From the NCBI GenBank assembly GCA_943371025.1, contig CALRTC020000009.1:124001-188000 (forward strand): 64,000 nucleotides of DNA. Reading direction: 5' to 3'. Below the pieces are notes generated by a model. That model saw nothing but the letters and a program-made list of their open reading frames with translations, searched no databases and had not been told where the DNA came from. A program made the translations under genes and the position numbers. Origin of the DNA: Niveispirillum sp943371025. GTDB lineage: Bacteria; Pseudomonadota; Alphaproteobacteria; Azospirillales; Azospirillaceae. Shown here piece by piece: positions 53,237 to 62,363 of this stretch. Positions within the stretch are counted from its first letter, which is position 1; each line of letters starts with the position of its first letter.

Positions 53237-55060
53237 GTGAAACTGAAGCGCATTCTGCTGGGCACGGTCGCGGGCATCGTGGGTGTGGCAGCCGTGGCTG
53301 TGGGTTGGGGCCTGTGGGGTCCGCTGCCGATCCATCCGACGATCGAGCGTCAGACCATTTCCCAGATCCTGAAAAGCCCGGAAACCCTGACCCAGCTTGG
53401 TTTCATCGACGGCACCATCTTCGATTTCCATTCCGGCAAGCTGGACGAGATCCGGCCGGAGGATCTGGCCGAGGGCAAGGAGTTTCTGACCAAGGCCGTG
53501 GCCGAGATCGAGGGCTATAAGGGCCTGACGGGCCAGCAGGCGCTGTCGCAGCAGGTGATGCTGGAATTCTACAAGGCCCAGCTGGGCATGATGGATTTCC
53601 CCTGGGTGACGGCGGCCGGCAATCTGTACCCCATCGACCAGATTTTCTCCGACCCCGTGCGCTTCCCGCAATTCATGACAGACGCACATGCGGTGAAGGA
53701 CCGCAAATCGGCCGAGCGCTATGTCAGCCGCCTGCACGAGCTGCGCCGCAAGTACAAGGAACTGGCCCAGGCCGTGCGCGACCAGGCCAAGGCCGGCGTC
53801 GTCCCGCCCGACTTCGTCATCGACAAGTCGCTGGTGGTTCTGGACAATTTCACCAGCACGTCCGTGGCTGACAACCCGCTGGTCTCCACCTTCAAGACCC
53901 GCCTGGACAAGGCCGAGGGGCTGAGCGCCGATGACAAGGCCAAGCTGCTGGCCGCCGCGACGGAAGCGGTGGAGAAGGACGTCTATCCGGCCTATCAGGA
54001 TCTGGCCAAGCTGCTGCGCGAGGAGATCCGGCCCAAGGCGACGGCCGACGCCGGCGTCTGGCGCCTGCCCGATGGTGCGCGCTATTACAAGGCGGCCCTG
54101 CGCGCCAATACCTCCGTCGACATGGATCCCGAAACGATCCATGAGATCGGCCTGTCGGAAGTGGCCCGCATCACGGCCGAAATGGACACATTGCTGAAAA
54201 GCCTGGGCAAGACCGACGGCACGGTGGGCGAGCGTGTGGCCGCCTTGGGCCAGGACCCGGCCCAGAAATACGCACCGGGCAAGGAAAGCTATGCCGAGGA
54301 ACTGGCCGACCTGAAGAAGATGACCGACACGGTCATGCAGAAGGCGCCCCAATGGTTCAACAAGCTGCCCAAGCAGCCACTGGATATCCAGGCCGTGCCC
54401 GATTATGCGGAGGCCACCTCCCCCGGCGGTTATTACACCCCGCCCTCGCTGGACGGCAGCCGTCCCGGCATCTTCTATATCAATCTGGGGGAGAAGTCGC
54501 GCTCGCCCAAGTTCAGCCTGCCGACGCTGGTCTATCACGAGGCCGTGCCCGGCCATCATTTCCAGCTGGCGCTGGCCCAGACGATCGAGGATGTGCCCAC
54601 CTTCCGCAAGGTCTTCCCCTTCACCTCCTATGCCGAGGGCTGGGCGCTCTATGCGGAGCGCCTGGCCGTGGAAATGGGGATGTATGAGAACGACCCCTAC
54701 GGCAATGTCGGCCGCCTGAGGGACGAGCTGTTCCGCGCCGTGCGTCTGGTGGTGGATACCGGCATCCATGCCAAGCGCTGGACCCGCGACCAGGCCATCA
54801 CCTATATGCGCGACGTCACGGGCATGAGCGAAGGCGGCGTGACGATCGAGATCGACCGTTACATCGTCACCCCCGGCCAGGCCTGCGCCTATAAGCTGGG
54901 CCAGCTGAAGATCCTGGACCTGCGCGACAAGGCCAAGGTGGCCCTGGGTGACAAGTTCGACATCAAGGCCTTCCACGACGTCATCCTGGGCTCCGGCGGC
55001 CTGCCGCTGACCGTCCTGGAAAGCCAGGTGGATGGGTGGATCAAGTCGGTGAAGGGGTAA
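53237..55060 (+). CDS. DUF885-family metallopeptidase
   Basis: A 607-aa protein with an N-terminal hydrophobic anchor or signal (RILLGTVAGIVGVAAVAVGWGLWG) and a DUF885 domain. The zinc motif YHEAVPGHHFQ (HExxH-type, near 432-442) and the downstream SYAEGWALYAERL with the third ligand Glu are intact, so it is probably an active exported peptidase; characterised relatives are few. It starts with GTG at 53237 preceded by GGGGG 7 nt upstream. Divergent from the CadC-like regulator, which may control it. Confidence 0.88.
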   Translation: MKLKRILLGTVAGIVGVAAVAVGWGLWGPLPIHPTIERQTISQILKSPETLTQLGFIDGTIFDFHSGKLDEIRPEDLAEGKEFLTKAVAEIEGYKGLTGQQALSQQVMLEFYKAQLGMMDFPWVTAAGNLYPIDQIFSDPVRFPQFMTDAHAVKDRKSAERYVSRLHELRRKYKELAQAVRDQAKAGVVPPDFVIDKSLVVLDNFTSTSVADNPLVSTFKTRLDKAEGLSADDKAKLLAAATEAVEKDVYPAYQDLAKLLREEIRPKATADAGVWRLPDGARYYKAALRANTSVDMDPETIHEIGLSEVARITAEMDTLLKSLGKTDGTVGERVAALGQDPAQKYAPGKESYAEELADLKKMTDTVMQKAPQWFNKLPKQPLDIQAVPDYAEATSPGGYYTPPSLDGSRPGIFYINLGEKSRSPKFSLPTLVYHEAVPGHHFQLALAQTIEDVPTFRKVFPFTSYAEGWALYAERLAVEMGMYENDPYGNVGRLRDELFRAVRLVVDTGIHAKRWTRDQAITYMRDVTGMSEGGVTIEIDRYIVTPGQACAYKLGQLKILDLRDKAKVALGDKFDIKAFHDVILGSGGLPLTVLESQVDGWIKSVKG

Positions 55061-55105
55061 CGTGGTGAGAGAGGGGGCGGGGGGTCACCCCTGCCCCCGT
55101 CGGCC

Positions 55106-55978
55106 TCAAATTCCCCGGAACCAGTCCGCGTCCACCGACACTTCCTCCACCATCTTCGTATTCACCCCCAGCTTCAGGTCCTTCAGAAGCTGGCACAGCA
55201 ATTCGCCGTCGATCAGATCGATGGCGGGGGCGCCGGGGCGGATCGATTCGTCACGGGCCGCCTGGGTGAAGGTGCCCGTCGTCAGGATCAGGCCCTTGTC
55301 GGCCCGACCGACCATGGCGCCACGAAAGTCACGGACCACGGGCGCACCGACAGACCCCTGATAGCGTTTGCACTGGAATGCAACCTGGAAGGTGACCAGA
55401 TTGACGCGCAGCACGCCCTGTCCGTCGATGCCGCCGTCGCCAGTCTTGCCCGTGACCTCCACCTTCACGAAGCCCGCTTCGCGCAGCATCCGCTGTGACA
55501 GTCGTTCAAAGGCGTCGGGCGGCATTGATTGCAGGGTGAGCAGCAGGGTTTCGCGCCAGTCCAGCACCTCCGGCTCGGGATCGCGCTCTGGACCCTTGCC
55601 ATTCCCGTTGCCGTGGCGCGGCTGCGTATTGAACCGCTCGGCCCGGACCTGCGCCGGCACCTGCTCCAACGCGGCATCCGTCACCTGCTCCCCGGCATCG
55701 GTCAGGGCCCAGACACCCCGTGCGCTGTTCACCAGCAACCCCGCCTTGCCCAGATAGGTCTTGGCCCAGGCCAGTCGATAGGACAGGCGGGAAATGCGGC
55801 CATCCTTGTGCAGGATGGCCTGCACCGGCTCCGCGATCCGTTCGCGGCGGATCAGCGCTTCCAGCAATTCCTCATTCGCCGCCGACCCGCCCAGTTCCCG
55901 CAATGCCTCGATGGTGGGGCGCAACAGGCTTTCAAACAGGGGAACGCCGTCGGCGTCGGTGCGAAGGGTCGCGGTCAA
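55106..55978 (-). CDS. mrr: Mrr-type restriction endonuclease
   Basis: A 290-aa protein with an N-terminal Mrr winged-helix domain (about 8-85: LLRPTIEALRELGG, RLSYRLAWAKTYLGKAGLL) and a C-terminal nuclease of the Mrr/PD-(D/E)xK fold: GDGGIDGQGVLRV then VAFQCKRYQGSVG, where the D and Q-x-K form the active site. Mrr enzymes cut methylated DNA. The best start is TTG at 55978, which overlaps the stop of the preceding 69-aa gene (TTGA) and gives the E. coli Mrr-like N-terminal length; a GTG at 56020 is the alternative. It is the last gene of a three-gene, overlapping defence operon. Confidence 0.9.
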   Translation of the reverse strand: MTATLRTDADGVPLFESLLRPTIEALRELGGSAANEELLEALIRRERIAEPVQAILHKDGRISRLSYRLAWAKTYLGKAGLLVNSARGVWALTDAGEQVTDAALEQVPAQVRAERFNTQPRHGNGNGKGPERDPEPEVLDWRETLLLTLQSMPPDAFERLSQRMLREAGFVKVEVTGKTGDGGIDGQGVLRVNLVTFQVAFQCKRYQGSVGAPVVRDFRGAMVGRADKGLILTTGTFTQAARDESIRPGAPAIDLIDGELLCQLLKDLKLGVNTKMVEEVSVDADWFRGI

Positions 55979-56184
55979 TTGGCGCCGCCCATGAATTCGC
56001 CGATCATGGCCTCCACCCATTCCGGGTCATCCGCCTTGCGGGCGACGGCGGCCAGCAGCACGACCATGGCCGGCACCTCCCCATCTTCCGCATAATCCGG
56101 GAACAGCAGGGACAGTTCGCCATCCTTGTCCACCACCAGGGCGGCCTGATCGGGGGCCAGAACCGTGCCCGTATCGCTATGCAT
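55975..56184 (-). CDS. 69-aa protein of unknown function between MmeI-like and Mrr genes
   Basis: MHSDTGTVLAPDQAALVVDKDGELSLLFPDYAEDGEVPAMVVLL... is acidic, small and without a known domain. It overlaps the MmeI-like gene by 8 bp upstream and the Mrr start by 4 bp downstream, so all three are translationally coupled. AGGGG lies about 9 nt before the ATG at 56184. It may be a specificity, inhibitory or regulatory subunit for one of the two nucleases; none of these is shown. Acidic composition would suit a DNA-mimic or nuclease-control protein. Confidence 0.75.
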   Translation of the reverse strand: MHSDTGTVLAPDQAALVVDKDGELSLLFPDYAEDGEVPAMVVLLAAVARKADDPEWVEAMIGEFMGGAN

Positions 56185-59182
56185 CTTCCTGTTCCCCTTC
56201 CTGATCCCTGGGCTTGCCACCGGCCCGCTTGCCGGCGGCCGGCGCCGTCCCCTGCTTGGCCGCCCGTTCCTGGTTCAGGGCGAACAGCCGGGCCAGCGCG
56301 TCCTCCTCGCTGATATCGGCGGGCCAGCCATAGGCGGCGGCCACGGCCGCATCCAGCCGCTTGTGCAGCATATCCAGCCACGCCGGGCGCTGGTTGTAAA
56401 GGTTTGTCAGTGTACGCTTTTTCAGCTCCGCTGCCGCCTTGTCATTCTTCGGCAGGATGCGGTCGGGATAGCCCGGCACCACTTCCGGCACAATGGTGAC
56501 CAGATCGGGCGGGTTCAACCACGCCTCCCGCTTCTCGTTCAACTCCTTCGCCGCCGCTGCGATGGCCTGCGCCCGCGGATCGTCCGCATAGGCAGACGCC
56601 GGAATGTCCGGGGTCAGGCCCTCGGGGAAGGGGAAAGTACGAAAGGTCGTAGATGATGTGTACCGCGGATTATTCAATAATGATGATCCAGTCCGAATGG
56701 ACCAAACTCTATGAAAAGAAGACTCCAGGATGCCAAAAAAAACTAGATCATCCCTGCAGAAAACAACTAAATTCTTGTCCAATGTCTGGTTTGCATTCTG
56801 GTAGCAGAAGAACCTATGTTTACTTACCTCCGGCGTCACAATAACCTCTTTAAAATTTAACAATGCCCTCCTAAGACTTGGAGCAGTTTCATTAAAATGA
56901 TGCCACCTCTCCCTTCTATTTTTACGAGACGACAACTGTTTACTAGAATATACATTATCTAGAACATACTTAAACGGAGCCTCATAATAAGCGGCTTGCT
57001 CAATTTCAAGTCCAGTAAAATCGATAATCCACATGTTTCGACTTCTTCCACAGACGTCATCTCCATTTATCCAACGCCTTACAACATCGCCATTAGATTT
57101 ACCATTTGGATTAACTGATAAACTCAGAAAATTGTACGCCATATTCTGATCTAATTCAAATTTTCCTCCCTTTGTTATACCCTGCATTGCAATTCCAAGA
57201 TTTGAAGTCATTTCATACATACGACCATCTAGAGACTTATATTTCCCCAGAGATGAGTTAATTGAAGTGACAACTTCCCCGTTAAGAATCCTTATCGTCT
57301 GCCGTACCCGCGCAAAGCAAACCAGTGAAACACGCACACCAACACCATCCTGACTCCATCCCTCATCCGACCAGGCATCGTATATATCGTATGAGCCATA
57401 AATTCTCTTCAATATTTCGTTGTTTGCTCCTTTAGTTATTGAATTCGTTGAAACAAATCCAATAAAACTGGCAAAATCCCTATCTAAAACCTCCATTGCC
57501 TTAAGAAACCAGTAGCAAACAAAGTCCGCCTGTCCAGAAAGCCTGCCTCTGTAAACATCGCGTAATTCACGCGTATAATTTTCACCAAGAGCCCCTATCA
57601 TCAACTTATCACCCAAAAACGGCGGGTTCCCCACAATCGCGTCCGCCTTGGGCCATTGCGCCTCCGTGCCATCCTCGTTCAGCAGGGCGTCGCGGTTTTC
57701 GATGCCCTTCAGGCTGCCCAGAATCGGCGTGCGGTTCACCGCACCGGCATTCTTCACCTGCCATTGCAACTCGCCGATCCAGACCGTGGTGCGGGCCAGT
57801 TCGGCGGCGTAGGGGTTGATTTCGATGCCCAGCACGCATTGCGGCGTGATGCGTTCGCCATCGGCGGGCAGGCCCAGGGTTCGCGCCTCCGCCTCTATGG
57901 CGCGGTCCAAATCCTTCAGATGCATCAGGGCCATATAGAGGAAATTGCCCGACCCGCAGGCGGGGTCCAGCACCCGGAACTTGCCCAGCCGGTGGCGGAA
58001 TTTCTGATAAGTGTCGCGGGCGACGTTTTCATGCCGGGTGCGGACGGCATCATCCTTGGCCGCGTCGCGCTTGGCGCGCAGGGCCGCCACCTTTTCCTTC
58101 ACCTGATCCCATTCGGCGCGCAAGGGGCGCAGCACCACCGGTTCCACGATCTTCATGATCTTTTCGGGATCGGTGTAATGGATGCCCACGCCTTTGTCGG
58201 CCTTGGTCAGGCCCTTGGCCTTGGCCGCCGGCTTGGCCGGTGCGGCATCCGGGGCCAGGTCGAACAGGCCGGCCATGGCCTTGCGCTTTTCCGGGTCCAG
58301 GCCGCGTTCGAACAGGGTGCCGAAGATGCTGGGTTCGATATTGCCCCAGTCCAGCTTGGCCGCGTCGAACAGGTCGCGCAACTGCAAGCCGTCAAGGTCG
58401 ATGACATCATCATCATCGAACAGGCCGCCATTGAACCAGGGAATCTTGTGGCTGCCGAAATAGCCTTGCGGGTCCTTCATGGCCCGGAACAGGTTGCGCA
58501 GGCGCGGTGAAAAGCCCGGCTGGTCGCCCAGGCTTTCTTCCAGCAGGTCGGAAAAGACCAGATCGGGCAACAGCCCGATATACTGGGAGAACAGGCAAAA
58601 GACGATCCGGTTCAGGAAATGCGCGACGCGGCGCGACTGTTCATCCCCCAGCCGGCGGCGCAACTCGCCCGCGATGGTGCCGACCTTGGCCGCCGCCTTG
58701 GCCGTGACCGTCGCCCGCGTTTCCTTGGGCCGCAGGAATTCCGGATCGGTCCAGCAGGCCTTCAGCAGCTTGCGCACCGACCAGTCATTCAGGTCGATGA
58801 TCTTGATCGTGTGGGTGACGGCCACTTCGTTGGTGAAGTTGGTCAGGATGCGGATTTCCTGCGCATCCGACACGATCAGCAGGGGCGGGTTGTCCAGCGC
58901 CCCGGCATATTGCTTGGCCTGTGACTGTGCCGCCGTCAGGTGCTTTTTCGTGCCCTTATATTCCCAGACGAAGTGACCACGCTTCCAGACATCGGCGCGG
59001 CCGGGCGCTCCGTCTGACTTCTGCACGGCCTTTTCAAAGCAGTAATCCCTGCCGGACGGATCGGCCTTGATCGGATCGTCCACCTCCAGCAGGCGGCAGA
59101 GGTCATAGAAATGGCTTTGATAGAATTTCGTCTCGTTGGCCGTGGCATTGCGCCATTTGGCAATGAATTCTTCAGGCGTCAT
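56177..59182 (-). CDS. MmeI-like (type IIL) restriction-modification enzyme with mosaic recognition domain
   Basis: A 1001-aa single-chain enzyme. N-terminal nuclease residues Asp64 and Glu74-x-Lys76 (GRADVWKRGHFVWEYKG) match the PD-(D/E)xK of MmeI. A helical spacer precedes the adenine methyltransferase: motif I DPACGSGNFLYMAL near 406-419 and motif IV IVGNPPFLG near 516-524. The target recognition region (about residues 524-844) is encoded by strikingly AT-rich DNA (about 56650-57610), while both flanks are GC-rich, so this domain has probably been exchanged by recombination. MmeI family members methylate one strand and cut about 20 bp away. The ATG at 59182 fits. It heads an operon with the 69-aa gene and Mrr. 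Confidence 0.88.
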   Translation of the reverse strand: MTPEEFIAKWRNATANETKFYQSHFYDLCRLLEVDDPIKADPSGRDYCFEKAVQKSDGAPGRADVWKRGHFVWEYKGTKKHLTAAQSQAKQYAGALDNPPLLIVSDAQEIRILTNFTNEVAVTHTIKIIDLNDWSVRKLLKACWTDPEFLRPKETRATVTAKAAAKVGTIAGELRRRLGDEQSRRVAHFLNRIVFCLFSQYIGLLPDLVFSDLLEESLGDQPGFSPRLRNLFRAMKDPQGYFGSHKIPWFNGGLFDDDDVIDLDGLQLRDLFDAAKLDWGNIEPSIFGTLFERGLDPEKRKAMAGLFDLAPDAAPAKPAAKAKGLTKADKGVGIHYTDPEKIMKIVEPVVLRPLRAEWDQVKEKVAALRAKRDAAKDDAVRTRHENVARDTYQKFRHRLGKFRVLDPACGSGNFLYMALMHLKDLDRAIEAEARTLGLPADGERITPQCVLGIEINPYAAELARTTVWIGELQWQVKNAGAVNRTPILGSLKGIENRDALLNEDGTEAQWPKADAIVGNPPFLGDKLMIGALGENYTRELRDVYRGRLSGQADFVCYWFLKAMEVLDRDFASFIGFVSTNSITKGANNEILKRIYGSYDIYDAWSDEGWSQDGVGVRVSLVCFARVRQTIRILNGEVVTSINSSLGKYKSLDGRMYEMTSNLGIAMQGITKGGKFELDQNMAYNFLSLSVNPNGKSNGDVVRRWINGDDVCGRSRNMWIIDFTGLEIEQAAYYEAPFKYVLDNVYSSKQLSSRKNRRERWHHFNETAPSLRRALLNFKEVIVTPEVSKHRFFCYQNANQTLDKNLVVFCRDDLVFFGILESSFHRVWSIRTGSSLLNNPRYTSSTTFRTFPFPEGLTPDIPASAYADDPRAQAIAAAAKELNEKREAWLNPPDLVTIVPEVVPGYPDRILPKNDKAAAELKKRTLTNLYNQRPAWLDMLHKRLDAAVAAAYGWPADISEEDALARLFALNQERAAKQGTAPAAGKRAGGKPRDQEGEQEDA

Positions 59183-59282
59183 CGTCACGGGAATCACGCT
59201 CCGGCGTTGTACCGGTAGCAGGATAGCGGGGCTGGCGAAGCGGGTGCAAGACCGGCGCGCACCTTCTCCCCCCCCCAAAAGC

Positions 59283-59313
59283 AAAAGGCCGCCGGGTCAC
59301 CCCGACGGCCTTC
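59283..59313 (-). terminator. Rho-independent terminator of rpsA
   Basis: On the minus strand GGCCGTCGGG-GTGA-CCCGGCGGCC followed by TTTTGCTTTT. A second hairpin TGATCCG-TTTC-CGGATCA (59339-59356) overlaps the rpsA stop. Confidence 0.85.
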
Positions 59314-59353
59314 GCTACTCTCAACCCTGACAGAGGGCTGATCCGTTTCCGGA

Positions 59354-61048
59354 TCAGTCGTTCTGCTGCTTGCGCTTCAGGGCCGCACCCAGGATGTCGC
59401 CCAGGGAAGCGCCCGAGTCGGACGAGCCGTACTCCTGCATGGCGGTCTTCTCTTCCTCGACTTCCTTGGCCTTGATCGACAGGCCGATCTTGCGGGAACC
59501 GCGATCGATCTGGGTGACCTTGGCATCGACCTTCTCGCCCACGGCGAAGCGGTCGGGGCGCTGCTCCGAACGCTCGCGGGACAGGTCGGACTTGCGGATG
59601 AAGCCGGTGAAGCCTTCGCCCACTTCCACCTCGATGCCACCTTCGGTGACCTGGGTGACGGTGCAGGTGACGACTTCGCCCTTCTTCACGCCGGCAGCGG
59701 CCTGCTCGAACGGATCGCCGGCCAGCTGCTTGATGCCCAGGCTGATGCGTTCCTTCTCAACGTCAACGTCCAGGACCTTGACCTTGACCTGATCGCCCTT
59801 CTTGTAGTTCTGGATGGCGGTTTCGCCCGGCGTGGACCAATCCAGATCGGACAGGTGCACCATGCCGTCGATATCGCCCGGCAGACCCACGAACAGACCG
59901 AATTCGGTGATGTTCTTGACCTCGCCTTCCAGCTCCGTGCCGCCCGGGAACTTCTCGACGAAGGCTTCCCAGGGGTTCTGCATGGTCTGCTTCAGACCCA
60001 GCGAGATGCGGCGCTTCACCGGATCCACGTCCAGCACCATCACTTCCACTTCCTGCGAGGTGGAAACGATCTTGCCCGGATGGACGTTCTTCTTGGTCCA
60101 GCTCATCTCGGAGACGTGCACCAGACCTTCGATACCGGGCTCCAGCTCCACAAAGGCGCCGTAGTCGGTGATGTTGGTGACGCGGCCCTTGAACTTGGCC
60201 TGCGGCGGGTACTTGGCTTCCACGCCTTCCCACGGATCGGCTTCCAGCTGCTTCATGCCGAGGCTGATGCGCTGGGTCTCCGGGTTGAAGCGGATGACCT
60301 GGACCGTGACGGTCTGGCCGATCTGCAGGGCTTCCGACGGGTGGTTGATGCGGCGCCAGGCGATGTCGGTGACGTGCAGCAGGCCGTCAACGCCGCCCAG
60401 ATCCACGAACGCACCGTAATCGGTGATGTTCTTGACCACGCCCTGTAGAACCTGGCCTTCCTTGAGGGAGGCGACCAGCTCGGAGCGGGCTTCCGCACGG
60501 CTTTCTTCCAGCACGGCGCGGCGGGAGACGACGATGTTGCCGCGCGAGCGGTCCATCTTCAGGATCTGGAAGGGCTGCGGCGTGCCCATCAGCGGGGCGA
60601 TGTCGCGCACCGGACGGATGTCGACCTGGCTGCCCGGCAGGAACGCCACGGCGCCATTCAGATCGACGGTGAAACCACCCTTGACGCGGCCGAAGATGAT
60701 GCCGGTGACGCGCAGCTGGTCCGTGAAGGACTTTTCCAGCAGGGTCCAGGCTTCCTCGCGCTTGGCCTTTTCACGCGACAGGACGGCTTCGCCGTTCTTG
60801 TCTTCCATGCGCTCCAGGTAAACTTCGACGGTGTCGCCGACCTTCAGTTCGACCGGCTGGCCGGGAACCGTGAATTCCTTCAGGGCAACGCGGCCCTCGG
60901 ACTTCAGGCCAACGTCGATCAGCACCTGATCATTGTCGATGCTGAGGATGCGACCCTTGACGACGGTGCCTTCCAGGCTGTCGGCGGAGCCGAACGATTC
61001 TTCGAGCAGAGCGGCGAAGCTTTCCTTCGCGGCGGAAACCTGTGCCAT
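59354..61048 (-). CDS. rpsA: 30S ribosomal protein S1
   Basis: A 564-aa protein with six S1 RNA-binding repeats, recognised by the recurring G-x-V-x-x-I-T-x-x-G-A-F-V pattern (VVKNITDYGAFVDLGGVDG; RVTNITDYGAFVELEPGIEG; EVKNITEFGLFVGLPGDIDG). S1 binds mRNA at the ribosome and starts translation of most messages. The ATG at 61048 has GGAG 5 nt upstream. It has its own promoter with a leader of about 330 nt. cmk lies upstream on the same strand, the widespread cmk-rpsA order. Confidence 0.98.
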   Translation of the reverse strand: MAQVSAAKESFAALLEESFGSADSLEGTVVKGRILSIDNDQVLIDVGLKSEGRVALKEFTVPGQPVELKVGDTVEVYLERMEDKNGEAVLSREKAKREEAWTLLEKSFTDQLRVTGIIFGRVKGGFTVDLNGAVAFLPGSQVDIRPVRDIAPLMGTPQPFQILKMDRSRGNIVVSRRAVLEESRAEARSELVASLKEGQVLQGVVKNITDYGAFVDLGGVDGLLHVTDIAWRRINHPSEALQIGQTVTVQVIRFNPETQRISLGMKQLEADPWEGVEAKYPPQAKFKGRVTNITDYGAFVELEPGIEGLVHVSEMSWTKKNVHPGKIVSTSQEVEVMVLDVDPVKRRISLGLKQTMQNPWEAFVEKFPGGTELEGEVKNITEFGLFVGLPGDIDGMVHLSDLDWSTPGETAIQNYKKGDQVKVKVLDVDVEKERISLGIKQLAGDPFEQAAAGVKKGEVVTCTVTQVTEGGIEVEVGEGFTGFIRKSDLSRERSEQRPDRFAVGEKVDAKVTQIDRGSRKIGLSIKAKEVEEEKTAMQEYGSSDSGASLGDILGAALKRKQQND

Positions 61049-61385
61049 TTGAACTCCAATGGGCAAACTGTTTCGGGTTGAAGACAACGGCAACGCCGCC
61101 CCCCGTCACCGGCACGCCCGAGCCGGCCGCAGGGCCTTGTCACCGCCGCACCGGGCACCACGCCCGGCGACTTGGCCACACACATCCCGAAGAGATCGGC
61201 CGCGACGCCAGCGGAATGCCGGACAGGCGGGTCGATGAAGGCCATGGTGGCACCGGGGCAGACCCCGGCGAGGACGTTTTTCCCAAGCAAAAACGCGGGC
61301 ACCGTCCGGCATCGGGTCCCTTGCGGGCTCCCTTTGCGGCCGTGGCTCGCGTCACGATCCTTCATGTCCTTCGGGACAGGCGGCT
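61049..61385 (-). other. Long 5' leader of rpsA
   Basis: About 330 nt between the promoter and the rpsA ATG without a convincing gene. On the minus strand it includes the hairpin CGTTTTT-GCTTGGG-AAAAACG (near 61275-61296) and several GC-rich dyads (GCCGGGC...GCCCGG). This could be a structured leader for S1 autoregulation, known for rpsA in gammaproteobacteria; the specific motif was not recognised. Confidence 0.45.
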
Positions 61386-61414
61386 TATATAGCCGCGATG
61401 GGTCTCCCCCGCAA
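61386..61414 (-). promoter_or_regulatory. Promoter of rpsA
   Basis: On the minus strand TTGCGG (61414-61409), exactly 17 bp, then TATATA (61391-61386). It lies in the cmk-rpsA gap, so rpsA is transcribed separately as well as from cmk. Confidence 0.7.
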
Positions 61415-61465
61415 CCCAATGAGTCGCTTAAGCGCCGGCATTGTGCGGCGCTTTGCGCATGGGTG

Positions 61466-62131
61466 TCAGGCGGGAAGCCGGGCCCGGATGATCTCCATGG
61501 CCTTGTCGAACGACTGGCGGGCATCCAGACCGGAATTGTCCAGCAGGACGCTGTCGCGCGCCGGGATCAGGGGGGCGATGGCGCGCTGGCTGTCGCGTTC
61601 GTCGCGCGCCTGCATGTCGGCCAGCACCTCCTCATAATCCGGAGTCTCCCCGCGCGCGGTCAGTTCGTCGAACCGGCGTCGGGCCCGCACCTCCACGCTG
61701 GCGGTGACGAACAGCTTCACCGGCGCGTCGGGGCAGATGACGGTACCGATGTCGCGCCCGTCCAGCACCGCGCCCTTGGCCCCGCCCGGCGGGTTGGCGG
61801 CAAAGGAGCGCTGGAATTCCAGCAGGGCCAGACGCACGCCCGTCACGGCCGACACGCGGGACGCCCCGGCGGCCGTTTCATCTGTGCGCAGTTCGGCATC
61901 GGCGGTCAGCCGCTCAATATCAGCCGGGGTCAGGGCGCGCGCCGCTTCCGCTGCTGCCACGGGGTCATCCAGGTCCGCACCGGACTGCCGCATCGACAAG
62001 GCTACGGCACGGTAAAGCGCCCCCGTATCCAGCAAGGCAAAACCCAGGGCCTCGGCAATGCGGCGGGCGATCGTGCCCTTGCCGGACGCGGCCGGACCGT
62101 CGATGGCGATGACAGGAAGGGAGCGGTTCAT
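61466..62131 (-). CDS. cmk: Cytidylate kinase
   Basis: A 221-aa nucleoside monophosphate kinase. The P-loop IDGPAASGKGTIARRIA is at residues 10-26, LLDTGALYRAVAL near 34 and the DGRDIGTVICPDAPVKLFV stretch near 125. It phosphorylates CMP and dCMP. Length is normal. The ATG at 62131 lacks a strong Shine-Dalgarno. The common upstream neighbour aroA is absent; a 232-bp gap and a divergent hydrolase gene are there instead. Confidence 0.97.
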   Translation of the reverse strand: MNRSLPVIAIDGPAASGKGTIARRIAEALGFALLDTGALYRAVALSMRQSGADLDDPVAAAEAARALTPADIERLTADAELRTDETAAGASRVSAVTGVRLALLEFQRSFAANPPGGAKGAVLDGRDIGTVICPDAPVKLFVTASVEVRARRRFDELTARGETPDYEEVLADMQARDERDSQRAIAPLIPARDSVLLDNSGLDARQSFDKAMEIIRARLPA

Positions 62132-62363
62132 GGTTTGGTTGTTTCCATTAACGGGATCGGCATCCGGTGCGCGCAGGGATGCGCCACCCCCGGTCGCCCG
62201 TCAAGTAGGGCCTTGGTCGGAGATGGAAGCGATTCCACACATGAATATTCAGACGCCATCATCATCCAACCGAACAGTGATTCATCTTTCATTTCTCTTG
62301 CCCAAACCGCGCGCTTTTGACACATGCTGAAGGCCAAGCCACAAGTGAGCTGGGGAGGAAACG

